From Aplidium turbinatum (lineage: Eukaryota; Chordata; Ascidiacea; Aplousobranchia; Polyclinidae), in assembly GCA_918807975.1 (NCBI GenBank), contig OU964930.1, positions 14,378,372-14,442,371 on the forward strand: a stretch of DNA of 64,000 nt. Direction: 5' to 3'. Positions within the stretch are counted from its first letter, which is position 1; each line of letters starts with the position of its first letter. The notes under the pieces are model-generated. The model made no database searches. It was not told where the DNA came from and saw only the letters and a program-made list of their open reading frames with translations. Of this stretch, positions 10,616 through 22,675 are shown piece by piece. Position numbers and translations under genes: made by a program.

Positions 10616-13600
10616 ATGTTGAAGTCAACATGTAATGTGCTGCTTTTGTTTTTAATCATTGTTCCTTGGCATTCATCTTGTGAAGAAACAGAGGCATTCC
10701 AAAATTTAGACAATGAATCCAGTGAATGTGAAAATCGTTGCTTGAATGTTTCTGACTTCAGGAAGCCTTCAGTAAGTTCATTTAATTTGAATATAATGGC
10801 ATACAAGTTTCTTTTATAATTGAATAATTTAATGGTATTATGGCATTTATTTATTTGTCTTGGCAACGTACAGTATTTGTCACTTTAACAAATTAGCGAA
10901 TGAAGCACAACAGGAAGCAGCAGTAAACCAGGTTTGGTATAGTCATCAAATCAGCTGCTTCATTTTCATTGAAAAATTGAAGTTTCAATGCTTGTATAAG
11001 CCTTATTATGTACTGTAGTTCTGTATCAATGGTGCGATACAAGGTTTGATGTCTTTTTAACTTCTTTAGAACTTAAACTGCTTTTTAACTAAACTGTTTC
11101 TTGTTTGGTTAAAGATAAATATTTTTGGATTTTTCAATTTGAATTTGTAGATTTTAAACTATATATGTAGCTTCAGTCTTCAAAATTAGCCTCGGCAATT
11201 GCCGAGGTGATTGCCGACGCAGATGCATGAATGGCGCGTTAGCGTCGGCAATAAAAATGCCGAGGCCACACGAGCGGTTGTAAGGTTGGGGTTAGACATT
11301 CCTCCAAGTCATTGGCTTATTGCCACAGCCATAGATTTGCTCTTTAGTCAACACCCTGATTGAGCTCTGCGAAAGAGGCGTGTGAATGGGTATCAAAGCA
11401 CTAAAGCCGCAAAATGTGAATGCTCCATTGCGAAAGCGATGACGGGACAACATCATCCTCCGATACAGCATCTGATGATTCCGATTCTGACAGCTAGTTC
11501 TTTATCAAACAGACTTTGTGTTACTCACAGTTGTGCCGAAATTATGTTAGTGTAGTGTATTGTACACGTAAATCGAGGCAATCTTCTCGCAGGGAGCTAT
11601 TAGTTTGTTACCGGTACCTGGTTAAGCAATTAACGTTATTTTATGATAATTCAACGTCGCTAGATGTCGAATTAATGTAAAACAAATGTAAATTTCCTAT
11701 TGGGCATTGTTGTTACACAATATAACCCACCGGAAAAATTAAATCGATTTGTGCTGACTCGAACGTTAAATCAACCCAAAATTAACTTTTTCCCCCCCAA
11801 GAGTTATTTAACGTGAATGACTGTAACAGCGTGTGTAATCGCGTTGCTCGCTTTATCGCTACTTTTGGTATTATTACATCACAACAAATTAAACAAAAAA
11901 CAAATCAAATAGGCTAGTGCGGTCGTGATAGACTACTCAAGTATATTTTTCGCTTCTCGTTATACATGTTTTGATAAAATCTTTTCGTAATAAAGTTCAC
12001 AGCAATTGCCGAGGCAATTTCAACTTTTGCCGTTTGGCCTCGCCAATGTTTTTGCCGAAGTAAAAATATGCTAATTTCGAAGACTGTATCTTATTCTTTT
12101 GTCACATTCAATTCAGGATAAACAAGTTAGTAAGCCTAATGCGTGTTTGGCTATACCGGCATTTTCGATTCTGATCAAAATATTAATTTGCTCCTAGTCC
12201 TACATGTCTAAAATTTAGTTAATTTCATTTTTTATGTAAAAATGTATTATGTATTTGGTGTTATTTTAATGTAATGTTTTTGTAGAAGCTAGGCCCAAGA
12301 CCTGATACAAGCGCTTGTAAAAGAGGCTGCAGATTGTTTGGAATCTGTGAGTGGGTGTCTTCGAACCTCATTGAAGCACAAAATGATTGCAAATCAGGTA
12401 TTAACTGAAAAATAATTTTAGTTCTAGTACAGTTATAAATAACTTTTAAATATTGGGTCCATGTCTTTTAGGTGCAGATAGTTAGGCGCCGGTCAAATAA
12501 GCGCGCACACTGTGGCGTCAGGATATTATTATTTAGGTGCGGAGCACTGTGGCGCCCATTCATTTAGGAGCTATTCCTAGTAAAGTTTGCAGATTGTATC
12601 AGCTCAGCTTTGGCAAAACCTAATCGGGGTTTTGATGGAAAACTAAATCACTCTTCAAGTCTTCACTCAAGCCTACCACCTGCTTGAATATAAGCTATAA
12701 TACGGTATATTTTTTACTGATGTTTGGTGTAGTTATTATTTGACTTAACAAAAAGTGAACTCAGTCATGTTCGGAAACTTGAATAGTTTATTGATAAAGC
12801 TTATCGCCGACGCAAACCTGGACTAACAACAAATAAATGCCGAACACGCGCATTAAGAAAACAATATATTTTTCTGTGTGAAAAGCATTGTGTGTGAAAA
12901 GCATTGCCGGATAAAGCAGCTTCACTCACTGAAGCCATGACTAACAACAAATAAATGCACAATTGCACACAAACAAAACAACATATTATGTTTCAGTTCA
13001 ATATAACATTTTGTGAGAAAAGCATTGCCCTACCTGCCAAGCTGATGCAATCTGCAGACTTCACCAGGAATAGCACCTAAATGAACGGGCACCACAGTGC
13101 TCCGCACCTAAATAACCTGACGCCACAGTGTGCGCGCCTATTTGACCGGCTCCTAAAAGACTTACTCCCTAAATATTGACTTGCTTGAAACTGTTGATGC
13201 ATTTATTTATTAAAACTAGACAAGTTTTGTGTTTAATTTTATGGATGCATAGCCCAATTAGTCAAGTACCGTACTTCAAAAACTATTATCATCAAACAGT
13301 TTTCCTACAGTTCTAAGATATTAGTACAGACATATTTGTCTGAAACTATCAAGAATTGAAATGATTAAAAGGTTACAATATCAAACAATTTGATTTGTGA
13401 ATGGTTGTAGCATGCCTTGAGTCTTATGAAGATGAAAAAGATCCAAGTCAAACTGCTTGTGCTGAAGGATGTAACATTGCTCTACCACTTGCAAAGGATC
13501 GTCATGCCAAGGTGACTGTGGAATTGACGAAATGTTTTTTGTTCCTGAGGTTATCTAGAACAAAGTTTGTGCAACATTTTGGCAGAACATTCAAAATTTT

Positions 13601-16600
13601 GGATCATTAACTCATAGCTAAATGGCATGCAGGACGAATGGACCAAACATATTTTTATGTTGAACAACTTAGACTGTTTGTATATTATTTGTTGATTAAT
13701 ACAGACTTTCATGCAGAAAGTATTGTATATTCAACAAAGCTGAAAAACATAAAATTTATGACAACAGTTTTGAAGATAAACGTTGTTATGAATATCCGTT
13801 ACTTGTGATTATTACCGGTTTATTAGTAATATATACCTTGCCTGTCGCAACCACCATGCTCTCAATAAAATAAACTTCAATTGGAATAGCTCCTAAATTC
13901 CTAAATTGTCGAAACTGCATCTACATGTCGTGCTCTACATATTAAGGATCTTTTTAAGCAGTAGAACAAGCTTTCCTCAGCATTCGCTTCTTGGAAGAGC
14001 AACTTCCTGTTTACGATGTTTACGTATCGGTGGTTAACACAAAACTATGACTAAAAAGAAGAAACTACTTACATGTTCAACAAGTCGTATCAAAGCTTCA
14101 GCTGAATAAAACTGGTGGTCTTGTACAATTACATGAGTTGAACAAAGGCTAAACTTGTGTGGTATCAAGTCATGTCATTATCTTGTAAATTTAAACTGTT
14201 ATTGTTAACACTTTTTTCTGATAGATTGTTTCAGACGCGTCAAATATTCATGCTTTATTCTCATCTCAACTTCCTGGCACCAACAATTTTTTGAGAAATC
14301 CTTTTCAAGATCTAAGATTCCAGGTAATGTTTGTCGTATAAGATTGCAAAAGTTAATGATGTGATGATACTCAATGTAGTGTTATGCAGTCATCAGTCAT
14401 GTATCTTCTACATACCATATGTATTTTTTTCAAAAACGCTTTCAGTACAAGTACATATTAGTTCAACCATATGGAAGTGCAGCTGAATGCATTATTATTC
14501 TAAATCTGTACCTTACTGGAGTGCTGAGCAGGAAACAAAGCTCCCACCAGTATCCACTTTACAACTCCGGGGTTAAAGCTTTTAGCTTTCCAAGATGGTT
14601 TTTCATTCTGATCATGAAGACACTCATAATAATCAGCTCCTCTCAATACTCCTAACATTGCAGGATCAAGAGGAATCAGTGTTTGGACCCTTTGACAACA
14701 TGATGCAGAATATGATGGAGGCAGCATCAAGGCATTTCCTGACAATGCGATCCTTCATCCCTTCAGCTCAAGTGATTGACATCACGGATGGAAAAAGTCA
14801 CAACATTATTATTATGGAGGTATGTTGGCTTACCTAATTACCAAATAAACTTCGTTGCAAATGGACTCTTGGAAATAATAAATAGAACAAGCTTACTTTA
14901 CAAAGGTGTTTCACTATTCACTTTTTTTCAATGTTATGATTTAACATTTCAGGTGATGGCGCCAGAGATAAACACGGTGCACCCTCGCGAAAAGAAGATG
15001 CCCCTGAACACGGACAGCAATGGTTTCAAGACAACCCTGAAGGACTTCGTCGAAACTAATTTGCAAACTAACGCCAACAGGTTTGAAAGTTGAAACTCTT
15101 TATTCATATTCTTGAACATGACAAAGTGTTCGTGAAAACTTGTTCTCACCAGTGGAATGTCTTTCGTTGGAACCTTTATCTCCGCACCGAGAGGGCATCT
15201 TCAAATTTCATCATGACAGTTGCCCGTGTTTGTAGAGGCTTCGAACTATTGACGCAGGCCCAGTCACCGAGATTGACAGTAGTGAAGTTTTCGCTTAACG
15301 AAGTGTTGCCTGTAAATCATACTAATAATTATATTGCATGACATCCACTTGTTGCCATTAAATACAGCTCGAGCTGTCATTAAAATGCGTCACATATACA
15401 CCCAGAGGGTTAAACCAGCATTGTTTGCTCTTGCACTTTATTCGTGCGCAAAGTTGAGAACTGAACTGGCTGAATCATCGTGGCTCACTGATCTGACCAT
15501 AGTTTGTCTCTCTCAACTGTGTTGCATGTTTCCAGCGTTCAATTCAATTATATCGATTCAGTTTAGTTGCAGGAAATGATATTGTTGATTACCCGCAGAA
15601 GGCCATCCATATTTGACTTTGACTTCACACTGGATTACTCTGATGAAGCATGGGGACCGTCAGACAGCAGTCTCGATGAAAGAAAGGGAGCTAGCAATTG
15701 GTGGAACTGTTTTACAAGGTTGGCTATGCAGTAGTCATACTTTCTCTTGTTCAATCGCAAGAAATTGCAAAGTGGAGAAATCTTACTAAGACAGCAATTT
15801 TAAGCAAGTTAAATTATATCTAACAGGATAAACTATTGGCTGCCAAACTTGCCCGACACCATAACTTTGGGCGTGTCCGTTTTAGTATTCTTTTTTACGA
15901 GACTGTTTATTATTATTGAAAATATATCACCTGACTAATTGTGCAAACCACAATTTTTCAAAATCAGTTTCGCAGTCATCTTCACATTTCCAAATATTCG
16001 GAGATTGTTTTGCTCCACCTGTGTGGGTTACATCGGTTGGTTCTGAATCTATATCCCCAGCTTGAGAAAACATCTAAAAAGATACTCCTGGCAGTGTGGC
16101 ATACTTGTAAGGGTTTTGAACCACTGACGCAGGCCCTGTTACCGAGATTGGCAAATTGAAGTTTTCGATTGTCAACGTATTCTGGTCAATGAATTTTTCC
16201 TTCCACTTAATGCTGCTGAATGGAGAGTAGTCCTTGAAATGCGTTGCCCAAGTGCACATCCGGATAGTTGAACCAGCGCCACTTGATCTTGCGATTTCTT
16301 CGTGCACAAAGTCACGCGCTGAACCAACCTAGATACCCTGGCTGACTAATCCTTTCTGCACTGCCTGAATGGCTGATATTTTGTTGTTTCAACAGAAAAG
16401 CCGGTTTGCCGGAACTGGTGCTGCTACTTTTTTGGATTTCGATCTCGATGCTTTTAGTCATGTCTTGTATGTACCAGTTTGGCCCACATGCTAAGAAGGT
16501 AAGATGTTCAGTAAAAGTGTTGTTGTATGGACCAAAACAATGCTACATTCCAGACAGCAATTCAGTCGTTTTTCACATTGATCAATGTCAAAAGCGACTG

Positions 16601-16867
16601 ATTTGCTGGCTAGAATGTTTGCAATATCGAATCCTGTTCGTTCAGAGAAACCCGTAATTTTAGCAGACTGATTCATTGTACATTTTACCACCTAACTATT
16701 TGGCATTGCAGCTAAGCATCAACGGAGACTTGGCTTTCATCACCGACAACAAAGGAGAATTGCCCACTTACATGCAAGCGTATCCCACACCTGAAAATTG
16801 TAAAAAGTCTCCGTATTATATGGCATCTGTCGTCCAGATGGGTGAAGAAGAAAAAGTCGCGTTGTAA
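10616..16867 (+). CDS. TMEM59: TMEM59-like transmembrane protein, 9 exons, 376 aa
   Basis: Coding exons: 10616-10771, 12286-12397, 13411-13511, 14225-14323, 14664-14819, 14953-15080, 15599-15718, 16396-16498 and 16712-16867. All introns are GT-AG and phases agree. The protein has an N-terminal signal peptide (about residues 1-22), then three cysteine pairs typical of TMEM59: CENRC near 39-43, ACKRGCRLFGIC near 63-74 and ACxEGC in the third exon. A variable luminal part follows, then one membrane span (about residues 299-320) and a cytosolic tail beginning KLSINGDLAF, which matches vertebrate KLSIYGDLEF. Vertebrate TMEM59 (323 aa) is a Golgi/endosomal glycoprotein that modulates glycosylation, Wnt signalosomes and ATG16L1-dependent LC3 labelling. 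The aromatic and acidic residues of the ATG16L1-binding motif as I recall it are not kept here. Introns carry an element each (introns 1 and 2), SINEs (introns 6 and 7) and a hairpin (intron 8). The family call is firm. The extra length relative to vertebrates lies in the luminal region. Confidence 0.92.
11174..12086. mobile_element. TIR DNA element in TMEM59 intron 1
   Basis: Ends CAGTCTTCAAAATTAGC and the complement of CAGTCTTCGAAATTAGC. Next to the termini are further inverted motifs, GCCTCGGCAATTGCCGAGG at the left and a matching set at the right. The CA...TG ends suggest hAT, but no clean 8-bp duplication is visible (TAGCTT against TATCTT), so the copy is probably old. A degenerate copy of the hairpin repeat lies inside near 11635-11690. 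Non-autonomous. Confidence 0.65.
12456..13169. mobile_element. TIR element with 9-bp duplication in TMEM59 intron 2
   Basis: TAAATATTG flanks both ends (12447-12455 and 13170-13178). Inverted repeats of about 130 bp share GCGCGCACACTGTGGCG, GTGCGGAGCACTGTGG and GCAGATTGTATCAGCT-type blocks. There is no coding capacity. The 9-bp duplication and long inverted repeats again point to a MULE-like group, as for the elements at 610 and 22676. Confidence 0.75.
15166..15316 (-). mobile_element. SINE family A fragment in TMEM59 intron 6
   Basis: Degenerate tail and body only (TTTGTAGAGGCTTCGAAC, GCAGGCCCAGTCACCGAG). The tRNA-like head is missing. Confidence 0.6.
16036..16345 (-). mobile_element. SINE family A in TMEM59 intron 7
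   Basis: Full-length but diverged minus-strand copy, from the tail (GAATCTATATCCCCAGC) to the tRNA-like head near 16340. It is antisense to the host gene. Confidence 0.75.
16550..16613. repeat. 64-bp hairpin repeat in TMEM59 intron 8
   Basis: A near-perfect palindrome centred on CACATTGATCAATGTC, with ends CCAGACAGCAA and TTTGCTGGCTAG. It belongs to the hairpin family also found at 18653, 21913, 29398, 29487, 38521 and 61850. Confidence 0.75.
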
Positions 16868-17217
16868 AATTTATAACCACCGAATTAGGTTTATACTTTT
16901 GGTGACTTTATGCTTGTTAAGCACTTACTCTGTTATACCACTACATCTCGTGTATATTACAAATGTAAATTCGTCCTTAGGCCATAATGAACATTTGAAA
17001 ACAGCTTCGAGTAAGCTTGTCGCATGTAGGCTAACGCGTCAATGCTATCTACACCTTTCTGTATTTTCACAATTTTCGAAGAAAACGCGTGCTATCGGTA
17101 AGCTAAAATGCTTATTTTCTTGAAATGTGGCAAAATCGTAGCTTCTAAGTGCTTATTGGTGTTTATAAAACAATATCAGAGGTTTTGCGGCATACAATAA
17201 GTTTAATATTTGGTCTA

Positions 17218-17223
17218 AATAAA
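17218..17223 (+). terminator. TMEM59 polyadenylation signal
   Basis: AATAAA lies about 350 nt after the TMEM59 stop codon, the nearest canonical hexamer downstream on the coding strand that I noticed. Confidence 0.55.
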
Positions 17224-18023
17224 ATCTTCATATCTGTATGAAAAGTCGAATTACTTCACTTGGTGAAATCTTATTGATTCAGTCGTTTCTGCTTATTTTC
17301 TTTGAAGCATTGAAGTTCAATTTTTCGGGTGTATCGAGTGGCAGTGAATGATTTGAAATGTTGTTTTGTATACTATAGTAGAAAAAGCCATGTCAAAGGA
17401 CCACTTTTGGCTGATATAGGCCTACAGCCTGACCTTATGACGTTAGGTTCGCCTATGTTTCATTTTCTACAACGAATGTGCTTTGTGTAGACTGTAGAGT
17501 TATTTTTTAAAGCCACTTGTAAAATTGTAGTGGCAGACTGCTGTATGGCTTAATTGAAACTATTTTCTTATGAGTAAAATATGGTCCATCTGGTAGTTTT
17601 GATTTGGTTTAGTTTTACAGCGAAATCAGGAAAAAGGCTAAAAAACTGTCTTTTGCGTGAACTGATGCAACTATGAAAGTGTGGCTGCTGAAAGCAATAG
17701 CAGATCTGAAAAAATAACTAGCACTATAGTTCCTGCGAAATAAGATTTTTAGAAAATAATTTATCAATAGAAAACTTGAGATCAGAAAAAGCGAAGCTGT
17801 TTCCATGGAATTAAGGAACTTGCCTCAAAATTTCTCTATATAAAATTACCTTATTTTGGGTAGCCTACGTTATTTTCTAGCTCATTGGTGCCTTTTGTTT
17901 GAAACGCACATTTTGTAATGACCATGTTTATATAAATGCAATTTTGAGCACTAGAATGTGGGGCAAAAAGTTCCTTTTCAATTAAAAAGAAAACAGTTAG
18001 CCTATTTCTCCAATCACTTTTTC
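17224..18023. other. intergenic, nothing recognised
   Basis: AT-rich sequence downstream of TMEM59 with no open frame or repeat that I can name. Confidence 0.4.
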
Positions 18024-18031
18024 GACTACAG

Positions 18032-18569
18032 CAGGGGTCACCAAACTTTTTTCGCTGAGGGCCGGATTGCTGCGGGATTAACAGCTGCAGGCCGGATGCA
18101 AATTGCGAAAAGATATAGGCCTATAACAATTTAGAATCTCCATTGACTTGAATTGAACACAATAAATAACAAAGTCAGCGGTGGAATAGCAAAGTTGTGA
18201 TGAAAATCGAAAGGTTGCTGGAAAAGTTATCCCCTGCTGTGATACACTACAGGGCATCGTGCTCTTGAAAAAACGTTAGCCTACATCTTTCCAAATTTGG
18301 TCTAGGCTGTCCCCATTTGTGGTGGCCTAATGATAAAAACAGAACACCAGCATGTAGGCTGCCTGGTGGAAAAAAGTACAAATTCAACATACAACAACGA
18401 ACTATAAGAACAAACAATTTTAACAAAGAAGTCTCCATTACACAAAAGCCAAAGGCGGTTGCCAATGCCAAGGGAAGCACATGTACAGAATTGTAGTGAA
18501 GCTGTAATTTCCGCAGCACGTGGCGGGCCAGATGAAATCAGTTCGCGGGCCGTAGTTTGGTGACCCCTG
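18032..18569. mobile_element. non-autonomous hAT element
   Basis: Ends CAGGGGTCACCAAACTTT and the complement AGTTTGGTGACCCCTG. An 8-bp duplication, GACTACAG, flanks it at 18024-18031 and 18570-18577. Subterminal GGCCGGA and GGGCCGTA blocks are typical of Charlie-like hAT elements. It carries no transposase. Confidence 0.85.
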
Positions 18570-18652
18570 GACTACAGCATACGTTACCACTATACGTCGT
18601 TCATTGCTTCGGTTTGCATGAATTTTTAAGCGACGTTGTTGATGATTGTGGC

Positions 18653-18730
18653 CCAGACAACAGAATCCATCGTTTTTACAACGTCTGCAGACGTTGAATC
18701 AATATAAAAATGGTGCATTTTGCTGTCTAG
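18653..18730. repeat. hairpin repeat copy
   Basis: Palindrome with centre AACGTCTGCAGACGTT and ends CCAGACA and TGCTGTCTAG. It is a good copy of the hairpin family. Confidence 0.75.
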
Positions 18731-19155
18731 TGGGACTTCGTTTGTTCAAGCAAACTGTAGCAACTAACAATTTAGGCTATGTGACAATTTTGTTCAAAAT
18801 TAAGTTTTAATTTCTTGTTCTTGGTGCTCGATTAGCAATTTAGGCTATGGGTGCTATGGTATAATAGCAATGATAAAATTTTGCTGAAATGACTCAGTTG
18901 AGTCTGGTCATTGAATGGTTTTTAAAAGATGTTGGTCTGGGTGAAAATGACTGGTGGGCTACATGGGAAAGAAGGGAAATATGGGCCACTTAAGCAAAAA
19001 TTGCTATAATTTCACATAGTAACTTATTTTTCACGAAACTCGGCTTGTTGATAAAGACTCTAGTATCGAAGAAGTAGCCAGAAAACCTTGCACTTCCGGC
19101 ACAAACTGCCGTTAAAGTTTGACCTAGCAATGGCCCATATTACGCAGCTGCTGTG

Positions 19156-20331
19156 CAGGGCCTCAGAGAAATTTTCACTAGGGGTACGAAGAGTCATTCC
19201 GGGCCCCCCTCTCACTCCGGGCCCCCTTTGTCTTGTGGCAAAAAGTGTGATGTTTGCTTAGGCGTATTGCACACCACACAACATTTTACTGCAGAATTGG
19301 ACATCTGTGCGCAATATTGTCCTGTAAGAAATAATAATATTGCGCAATATTAGTAGGCTATCAGGCTGCAATAAAACTATTATTTTGTGTTTTGCATATC
19401 ATGTGATCTGTCCCTCGCCAATTTATGTATCCTGCATTGAATTCGTGTGTCAGTTGTTGATGGTGCTGTTGAGAGGTGTCGCTTGTAAGTTACATCTTTA
19501 ATGTAAAATTTTTAAATTAATTTTTTTATTTCTCTTAGAGGTAGCTTATAATGATGTCTGAAGAGAACACTATTTGGTGTCGAAAACGTTGGATTTAGTA
19601 GTATTTTCATGTTTTTTTTTGTGTGTTTAATGTTAAATCCGTTAACGTTACTGAGTGTTATATGTATCTGGTACAAGCCAAGCTCTCTACCAAGGCTCTA
19701 ACATAACATCTTGTTAAAACATAATCAAGTTAATCATCTGACCAATCGTAAGCTTTTTTCATTAACTTTTGCATTCAGCACATACCCAGCACTAGCAGAG
19801 GTGAACGAGAGAAGTCACTTTTTTGACTCGGCTCCGGTCCTGCTCCGAAACTATTCTTCGGCTCCTGCTCTAACTCCGAAATTCATTTTGAAGTGAAATA
19901 GGCGTGAAACTACTTTTGTCAAATAGTTTTTAAAAAGCACAAAAAAAACACCCGGGCTTTTGCCCAGGTTTTTCTCAAACCTGCTTTTGCTACGCTATGC
20001 CCCTCCCCCCCCCGGACAGGAGAATAACTAACTTTTATGATTTAATTTAAGGTGCTTTTAACAGAACATTTTTGCACGTAAAGCATTAAATTACCACTTT
20101 GGGCCCCTAATTTGCTCGCAAAGATTACCTTTCTGGCCCCTTTTGCTAGATTACGGGCCCCCAGGACCAAAGAATAACAACTTTTATACTTGAAATCAGT
20201 CGTTTTGGATGGTTTTAACCAAACATTTTTGCACGTAAACTATAAAACCACATTTTCGGGCCCCCCAAAAAACACAGGCCTGGGCCCTCAAGGGTACGCC
20301 GTACCCTCCGTACCCCCTCTCATAGGCCTTG
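19156..20331. mobile_element. hAT-type element, G/C-rich ends
   Basis: CTGCTGTG flanks both sides (19148-19155 and 20332-20339). The ends CAGGGCCTCAGAGA and the complement of CAAGGCCTATGAGA are imperfect inverted repeats followed by GGGTACG blocks. The interior has GGGCCCCC-type patches and no transposase. Confidence 0.75.
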
Positions 20332-20339
20332 CTGCTGTG

Positions 20340-22666
20340 TAGGCCTAATATGGACCACCGAATCTGTTACAAGAAAATCAACTGCTCCTAGTCAAATGTT
20401 GATTCAATTAATTATCCAGTTCTTAAATATTTAAAAATAATTTAATACCGGTAATTGATTTTAATCATAACCAAAAACACATCATACAGTATAAAAGTTG
20501 ATACACAAATAGCAAAAAAAGTTATTACCCATTTTCGCAAAAAAAATAAGTTGCCTGAATTATATCAATAGGTAGGCTATAGCCTAGGCCTCATGTGCGC
20601 ATTCTCGGTCTTGGTTTTAATATTCTTATTAAACTTTGCTATAAATATAGTCTCATTGCCAGTGGGCCACCAGCCCATAGCTGCAATACAAAACCACGTT
20701 GCCCGTATTAAACACAACGACAACAGCACGACCTTTTGTAATTTCTCATTTTCCAATCAAATATAAACATACTGTATCATTAAAAGCTTTCTGCTACATT
20801 AGCCTATCCCTATGCACAGATGTTCTGTAAATGTTTTAAGCTTTCCACCATTTTTCTACGAGCACTAGCTGCGACACTGTAAACTTATTTGCGTTTAAGC
20901 AAAAATTATAACAACTCCTACCAAAACCCAATCACCACGCTGCTGAATTCACGCAGACAAAGTTTCCATCAACTTTGAGTTTCTTTCTTTGTCGTCAAGT
21001 TTTCTTTCAAGTTATTCAGGAACCATGACCACAACCCCTCTTCAAATGCGCCAAACAAATCAAATGCGCCAAACGCCAAAAGGGTAAACCATGCTACCAA
21101 CTGGCCCATACTAGTGGGGCAAAACGAACCACCGTATTTGAAAATCCCTGTAATAGTGCAACCTACCGGTAGCCTACTTGCAATCACGGCCCACTCAAGA
21201 GGTAAGTAAGCCAGGCAGTGGTCTGCAGTTGCCCCAAGTAGAAATATATCATGAAACATGTCATTTTAGAAAGTAGGCCCAACAACCAAGATGTGCAGAC
21301 TTACCGGTATTTTAGAAATACAAAATATGTTATGCCATGCTAATCTGGCCACTTAACTTTTTGTTTACAGTAATTTTTTGTTTAATGGGCTGCAGGCTAA
21401 AAACTCCAAGGACTAAAATCGTTCAACATGCTTAATTGCAAGACGTAGATATAAAAACTGCAATTGAAGATGTTTTTAAACGACTTTTAATATGCCAAAC
21501 AGCAGAAACACAACACATGTCATTTATGTCAAAAATCGCTCTCATTGTTTACCCAATGAAGCTTAGCTTCGAGGACTTTTGGTCATGTTTGTGTTGGCAA
21601 CCTGGCAGCTCTGACCTTACATCAAACTCAAAATTTGTTCATTGCATTGCAATCAAGGAACTTTCCAGAATTGATGATAACTTTCATATTATGAGGCTTA
21701 GCAGTGGCGACGTTTCTTGCAGTATTGAATGTTTCTCAGGCTGTTATTACAGTATGATGCTTCTAAAAGAGTATTTAATTTTGGTAGGCTTTGAAACCAA
21801 ATGGTTAGGTAGTCTGTTGATTGTTTTAGCAGTTGAAGTACTGTAGCTCAGAGTTGTTAAAAAGTTGCCTACGCCCTACAGGTACGATAAATCTTAGATT
21901 TGCATATTTGTCCTACACAGCAACTCAGTTGTTTTTTACATTGATTCAACATCTGCAGTAAAAACACAACTGACTTGCTGTCTGGGATGACATTCTTATT
22001 TTGATTCAGTTTAACTGGTTTACTGAAGAAGTTGCCTTTATCGTGGTGGCGAAAGCTTTATCAATAAATTATTATATAGGAAGTGGCTATTTTTCCACAC
22101 TTAATGCCATGGTTGCAATCAGGTGTTGCCAGAGTTGGGATTAAACTTAGGAAGGGTTAGAGTTAGGGATAAGATTAGGGTTTTGATCTTTGCCCAGGAC
22201 TAAAAAAGAATTTCCAACTTAGTACAGTACCGTACAAGTTTTTGCTTTCAACAGCTTTAAACTTATCTGAAATTAGGGCAGAATTCCTTATCTGGCAATA
22301 CTATTGAGGCTATTATTACACTATATAGTGTAAATATAACCACAGCCTAAATTATACAAGCTTCCTAACCGGACTGATTTTGTTTCCTTATGTTTAATTA
22401 TTCGGTTGCATCCTAAATGAGGGATCTTTGTATAACTTTTCATCTTCAATATCATGGAAGAATCAGAACAGAGGTTGAGAAACATCAGCTCCTCTTTCTT
22501 TAATTATATTTGTTTGTGGTGGAATTAACCATTTTGTAGTGGGTGTCTTCAATAGTAGTCCTGTCAAGATCTTTATATTTTGCTTGTCATGCTCCTTGTT
22601 GTGTTGGGGTATGAATTCCACACAGACTTTGCAATGAATTAATGTTCACTCATTTCACACTTCTGA
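20340..22666. other. gene-free region
   Basis: Two open frames without recognisable domains: minus 21259-20969 (96 aa, partly a duplicated TTTGGCGCATTTGA motif) and plus 21436-21846 (136 aa). Neither has convincing splice context. A hairpin repeat copy is at 21913-21986. Short TTAGGG-like words occur near 22140-22180. Confidence 0.35.
21913..21986. repeat. hairpin repeat copy
   Basis: Diverged palindrome with ACAGCAACTCAGTTG at the left, an ATTGATTCAACATCTGCAG centre and CAACTGACTTGCTGTC at the right. Confidence 0.65.
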
Positions 22667-22675
22667 TAATTTTAC

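Noticed and set aside
20969-21259. Minus-strand 96-residue hydrophobic frame
   Set aside because: Membrane-like composition is partly from a duplicated DNA motif. No homology was recalled and no neighbouring exon was found.
21436-21846. Plus-strand 136-residue frame
   Set aside because: No motif, no start context and no splice partner. It is most likely a chance frame.
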